From the NCBI GenBank assembly GCA_026126065.1, contig JAHCJY010000006.1, positions 186,001 through 250,000 of the forward strand: a DNA stretch of 64,000 nt, read 5' to 3'. The DNA is from Bauldia sp. Its GTDB lineage: Bacteria; Pseudomonadota; Alphaproteobacteria; Rhizobiales; Kaistiaceae. Shown in pieces: positions 60,767 to 64,000 of the stretch (within the stretch, counting starts at the first letter, position 1; every line of letters begins with the position of its first letter). The notes beneath the pieces are model-generated. The model searched no databases. It saw only the letters and a program-made list of their open reading frames with translations, and had not been told where the DNA came from. The translations under genes were made by a program, and so were the position numbers.

Positions 60767-61786
60767 ATGGTCCGTTCCGCAAAACTGCTGTCTTTCCTCC
60801 TCGCCGGCTCGGCGCTGACGCTGGCCGCCGGCGTGGCAAACGCCCAGGAGCTCACGCCCGTGAGCTTCGGCACCAACTGGCTCGCCGAGGCGGAGCACGG
60901 CGGGTTCTACCAGGCCGTGGCCGACGGCACCTATGAGCGTTATGGCCTCGACGTCACGATTGTGCAGGGCGGGCCACAGTCGCCCGGCCGCCCGATGCTG
61001 CTCACCGGCCAGATCGACTTCTACATGTCGGGCAACATGCTCGGCCCGATCTTTGCCGCGGCCGAGAACATCCCGGTGATCGAAGTCGCCGCGATCTTCC
61101 AGAAGGACCCGCAGGTCCTCATGGCCCATCCCGGCGTCGGCGTGGAGACCTTCGAGGACCTCGCCAATCTGCCGGTGATCTTCATGGGCGCCGACGGCTT
61201 TGCGACCTACTTCCAGTGGATGAAGGTGGCCTTCGAGGGCTTCTCGGACGACCAGTACCGTCCCTACACGTTCAACCCGGCGCCGTTCATCGCCGATCCG
61301 ATGTCGGCGCAGCAGGGCTACATCACGGCCGAGCCGTTCGCCGTCGAGCGCGAAGGCGGCTTCGAACCGCTCCTGTTCCTCCTTGCGGACCATGGCTTCA
61401 CCACCCCGAATACGCTCATCGAGACGACGCCGGAGTACCTGGCGGCCAACCCCGAGATCGTGCAGGCCTTCGTCGAGGCGTCGATCATCGGCTGGTACAA
61501 CTACCTCTACGGCGACAACGCCGCCGCCAACGAACTCATCAAGACCGACAATCCCGAGATGACCGACGAGCAGATCGCCTTCACGATCGACAAGCTGAAG
61601 GAATACGGCCTGATCGATTCCGGCATCGCGCTCGAGCAGGGCATCGGCTGCATCGATGCGACCCAGGTCATGAGCTTCTACGAAAGCATGGTCGAGGCGG
61701 GCGTCGTACCAGCCAACATCGACGTGACGACGCTGTTCACGACCGAGTTCGTCTGCGCCGGCGTCGGTATGGAGCTGAAGCCCTAG
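60767..61786 (+). CDS. NMT1/THI5-type ABC substrate-binding protein
   Basis: A 339-residue exported binding protein. The signal peptide ends at VANA-Q near residue 27. The mature part begins LTPVSFGTNWLAEAEHGGFYQAVADGTY (in parts), the NMT1/THI5 hallmark seen in pyrimidine-precursor and N-heterocycle importers, with a GGPQSPGRPMLLTGQIDFYMSG motif next. Two late Cys (IGCID, FVCAG) could pair. GAGAGGGG sits upstream of the ATG. It is the first gene of a plus-strand operon with an ATPase, a permease and a cytosine-deaminase-like enzyme, behind a sigma-54 promoter candidate. That enzyme makes a pyrimidine-like or other N-heterocyclic ligand attractive. Confidence 0.88.
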   Translation: MVRSAKLLSFLLAGSALTLAAGVANAQELTPVSFGTNWLAEAEHGGFYQAVADGTYERYGLDVTIVQGGPQSPGRPMLLTGQIDFYMSGNMLGPIFAAAENIPVIEVAAIFQKDPQVLMAHPGVGVETFEDLANLPVIFMGADGFATYFQWMKVAFEGFSDDQYRPYTFNPAPFIADPMSAQQGYITAEPFAVEREGGFEPLLFLLADHGFTTPNTLIETTPEYLAANPEIVQAFVEASIIGWYNYLYGDNAAANELIKTDNPEMTDEQIAFTIDKLKEYGLIDSGIALEQGIGCIDATQVMSFYESMVEAGVVPANIDVTTLFTTEFVCAGVGMELKP

Positions 61787-61871
61787 CCGGGGATCGTCCT
61801 CACCGCTGCGCGCCGTCGCTCCGACCCGTTCACCAGGCCGGGGCGGCGGACCATCCAACGGAGCGGCGATA

Positions 61872-62705
61872 TTGCAGAGCGCGAGGGTGTCCGAAACCCA
61901 GGCCGCCGCAGCCATGCCGCCGCGTCCTCGACCGCTCGTCCGCATGGAGGGCGTGTCGAAGGTATTCTCGAACGGCACGCTCGCGCTCAAGGACATGTCG
62001 CTGACGGTGGGGCAGGGCGACTTTCTGTCCCTGCTCGGGCCGTCCGGTTGCGGCAAGTCGACCGCGCTCCGCATCATCGCCGGCCTCGGCGGGGCGACGG
62101 AGGGCGCCATCGACTGGCCGGTCGCGAACTATGACGCCGAAGGCCGTCCGGACCGCCGTGTCAGCTTCGTGTTCCAGGACCCGACGCTGATGCCGTGGGC
62201 GAACGTCTATCGCAATGTACGCCTGCCGCTCAGCCTCAAGGGCGGCGGTGGTGGGGCAGCGCATGACGAGATCATGTCGGTGCTCGAAATGGTCGGGCTC
62301 GCGGGTTTTGCCAAAGCCTATCCGCGCGAGCTGTCCGGCGGCATGAAGATGCGCGTATCGATCGCCCGCGCGCTCGTGACCCGGCCGACCCTGCTGCTGA
62401 TGGACGAGCCGTTTGCCGCGCTGGACGAGATCACCCGCTTCAAGCTCAACGACGATCTTCTCGCTTTGCGGGACAAGTTCGGCTGGACCGTCATCTTCGT
62501 CACCCATTCGGTGTTCGAGTCGGTCTACCTGTCGAGCCGCGTCGTCGTGATGGCTGCGCGCCCGGGGCGTGTCTTCGCCGAACTCGAGGTTCCCGCTGGC
62601 TATCCGCGCGACCCGGACTTCCGGACGACGGGCACCTATGCGGAGCTCTGCCGCCAGGCCTCGGAAACCCTCCAGGCTGCGATCCTCGCGAGCGTCAGGC
62701 CATGA
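61872..62705 (+). CDS. ABC transporter ATP-binding protein (SsuB/ThiZ-type)
   Basis: A 277-residue ATPase. Walker A GPSGCGKST lies near residue 57, the signature LSGGMKMRVSIARALV near 155, Walker B LLLMDEPFAALDEITR near 176 and VTHSVFESV near 213. A TTG start at 61872 follows GGAG by eight bases; a GTG five codons later is an alternative. The C-terminal tail is short. It overlaps the permease gene by four bases (ATGA). Confidence 0.88.
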   Translation: MQSARVSETQAAAAMPPRPRPLVRMEGVSKVFSNGTLALKDMSLTVGQGDFLSLLGPSGCGKSTALRIIAGLGGATEGAIDWPVANYDAEGRPDRRVSFVFQDPTLMPWANVYRNVRLPLSLKGGGGGAAHDEIMSVLEMVGLAGFAKAYPRELSGGMKMRVSIARALVTRPTLLLMDEPFAALDEITRFKLNDDLLALRDKFGWTVIFVTHSVFESVYLSSRVVVMAARPGRVFAELEVPAGYPRDPDFRTTGTYAELCRQASETLQAAILASVRP

Positions 62706-63562
62706 CGGCGAGCGAAACCCGCGCCGAGCCGGCATCGCCCGCCACTGTCCCACGCGCTCCGTCGCGCCGCGACGGAATCGCGTGGCGCCTGCTTCGTCTC
62801 GCGGTGCCCGTCGTCACGCTCGGCCTCCTCGTCGTGATCTGGCAGGTTGCCGTCGACACCTACCAGATCCGCCCCTTCATCCTGCCGCGGCCGTCCGCCG
62901 TGTGGGACGCCCTGATCGAGAACTGGGACACCCTGTCCCGCTCGCTGTGGGTGACGGTCAAGGTCACGCTCTCCGCGCTGGGCCTTGCGGTCGCGGGCGG
63001 CGTGCTCCTGTCGATCCTGATGCAGTCCCGCTGGATCGAACTCGGCCTTTTCCCATACGCGGTCATCCTGCAGGTGACGCCGATCGTTGCCGTGGCGCCG
63101 CTCCTCATCATCTGGACGTCGCCCAACACGCAGCTTGCGCTGCTGATCCTCGCGGTCCTCGTCGCCTTCTTCCCGATCCTGTCCAACACGACGGCGGGCC
63201 TCAAGGCGACCGACCACAACCTCCTCAACCTGTTCGAACTCTACGGCGCCAACCCGTGGCAGCGGCTCATCCGTCTGAAGATCCCGAGCGCGCTGCCCTA
63301 TTTCCTCACCGGCCTCCGCACCGCCGGCGGCCTCGCGCTGATCGCCGCGGTCGTCGCCGAGTTCGCCGCGGGTTCCGCCGGGCGCGGTTCGGGACTCGCG
63401 TTCCGCGTCCTTGAATCGCAATACCGATTGCAGACCGCGCGGCTGTTCGCGGCGCTCCTCCTGCTGTCCCTCACCGGCGTCGCCATCTACTTCGCCACCA
63501 GCTTCATCTCGTGGCTGCTGCTGCGCAGATGGCACGAGAGCGCCGTCAGGCGGGAGAACTGA
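62702..63562 (+). CDS. ABC transporter permease (SsuC/ThiX-type)
   Basis: A single-unit inner-membrane permease of 286 residues with six spans and the EAA-like loop FELYGANPWQRLIRLKIPSALPYF (in parts) near residue 178. The N-terminal 20 residues are polar. Unlike the fused permease at 52.0-53.6 kb it should homodimerise. Its stop shares one base with the start of the amidohydrolase gene (TGATG), which ties transport to catabolism of the same compound. Confidence 0.9.
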   Translation: MTASETRAEPASPATVPRAPSRRDGIAWRLLRLAVPVVTLGLLVVIWQVAVDTYQIRPFILPRPSAVWDALIENWDTLSRSLWVTVKVTLSALGLAVAGGVLLSILMQSRWIELGLFPYAVILQVTPIVAVAPLLIIWTSPNTQLALLILAVLVAFFPILSNTTAGLKATDHNLLNLFELYGANPWQRLIRLKIPSALPYFLTGLRTAGGLALIAAVVAEFAAGSAGRGSGLAFRVLESQYRLQTARLFAALLLLSLTGVAIYFATSFISWLLLRRWHESAVRREN

Positions 63563-64000
63563 TGCCCGCCGCGCCCCTCAGCATTCCCGACGATCGCCGC
63601 TACGCAATCACCAATGCGGCGTTCCCCGCCTCGCTCCTGGCCGTTCACCCGGCCGCGCCCGGCGATCTCGTTTCGGGCGACCTCGTCATCGCCGACGGCC
63701 GGATCGAGCGTATCCTGCCGCCGGGCGCCGCGAGCGGGCTCACGGTGGTCGACCTTGCCGGTGGCATGGTCTTCCCGGCCTTCGTCGACATGCACACGCA
63801 CATCGACAAGGGCCATACCGCCCCGCGGCAGCCCAATCCGGACGGCACGTTCGCCAGCGCCCTTGCAGCCGTGCAGGTCGATCGCGAGGCGCGCTGGAGC
63901 GCCACGGACGTCGCGCGGCGGATGGAGTTCAGCCTCGCCTGCGCCTGGGCGCACGGCACGGCCCTCGTCCGCACGCACATCGACTCCGCGCCGCCGCAGC
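63562..64000 (+). CDS. Cytosine-deaminase-like amidohydrolase (partial, 3' end beyond window)
   Basis: The first 146 codons of an amidohydrolase-superfamily enzyme, open to the window edge. After a short N-terminal composite beta-domain (DLVIADGRIERILPPGA), the first metal-binding motif appears as His78-x-His80 in FVDMHTHIDKGHTAPRQPN. It is followed by the DGTFASALAAVQVDREARW region typical of cytosine deaminase/CodA-like proteins and a RTHID segment near residue 138. It should hydrolytically deaminate or open a small N-heterocycle. It is translationally coupled to the permease gene. Confidence 0.85.
   Translation, partial: MPAAPLSIPDDRRYAITNAAFPASLLAVHPAAPGDLVSGDLVIADGRIERILPPGAASGLTVVDLAGGMVFPAFVDMHTHIDKGHTAPRQPNPDGTFASALAAVQVDREARWSATDVARRMEFSLACAWAHGTALVRTHIDSAPPQ

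Overview
The window looks like chromosomal DNA of a high-GC alphaproteobacterium, most likely of the order Hyphomicrobiales. The reasons are the aglEFGK-type alpha-glucoside transporter, many ABC uptake operons with lineage-typical periplasmic binding proteins, and frequent four-base ATGA/GTGA gene overlaps. I see no rRNA, tRNA, CRISPR array, phage or complete insertion sequence. Base composition is very GC-rich except for a patch at about 44.3-45.4 kb. Both ends cut through genes.

Layout. 0-2.3 kb: a partial unidentified gene coupled to a PqqD-family gene, then an MFS exporter. 2.4-8.6 kb: a sugar operon (binding protein, two permeases, ATPase, GH1 beta-glucosidase); the GH13 alpha-glucosidase that usually belongs with it lies apart at 11.4-13.0 kb. 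8.8-10.8 kb: a YtrA-like GntR regulator with an ABC exporter. 13.6-16.2 kb: an iron-type alcohol dehydrogenase, a small monooxygenase and a luciferase-like oxidoreductase. 16.2-19.9 kb: a GGDEF-EAL protein and a Tat-exported PhoD-like phosphatase. 20.0-26.9 kb: a six-gene ribose/galactose-type ABC operon with its own LacI regulator, a Gfo/Idh/MocA oxidoreductase and a perfect palindromic operator inside the promoter. 27.0-31.6 kb: a hydantoin-type racemase, a membrane-anchored winged-helix protein divergent from a catalytically dead beta-lactamase-like lipoprotein, and a flavin oxidoreductase.

32.1-36.9 kb is one signalling operon: a Crp-family regulator, a Cache-HAMP-GAF histidine kinase, a lone receiver, and a receiver fused to a class III cyclase. 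A CRP-like palindrome lies upstream, so a second-messenger feedback loop is plausible. 37.4-43.8 kb is a compact run of six genes (methyltransferase, class III aminotransferase, acyl carrier protein, AMP-forming ligase, flavin monooxygenase, alpha/beta hydrolase). It looks like a small carrier-protein-based biosynthetic pathway that I cannot match to a known product. 44.3-49.5 kb is a mosaic with a sulfotransferase, two tandem paralogous methyltransferases, an outer-membrane protein, a PhyH oxygenase and a broken duplicate of part of that oxygenase.

49.6-64.0 kb is catabolic. One minus-strand operon joins an NMT1/THI5-type ABC importer (with a fused double permease), a Rieske dioxygenase, a SnoaL-like protein and an isopenicillin-N-synthase-like oxygenase, next to a divergent LysR regulator. 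A second locus joins creatininase-family, RidA and FAD-oxidase genes on one strand to a divergent NMT1-type importer and a cytosine-deaminase-like amidohydrolase on the other. A strong sigma-54 promoter candidate precedes that second importer. This suggests nitrogen-controlled scavenging of a small N-heterocycle, although the substrate is inferred only.
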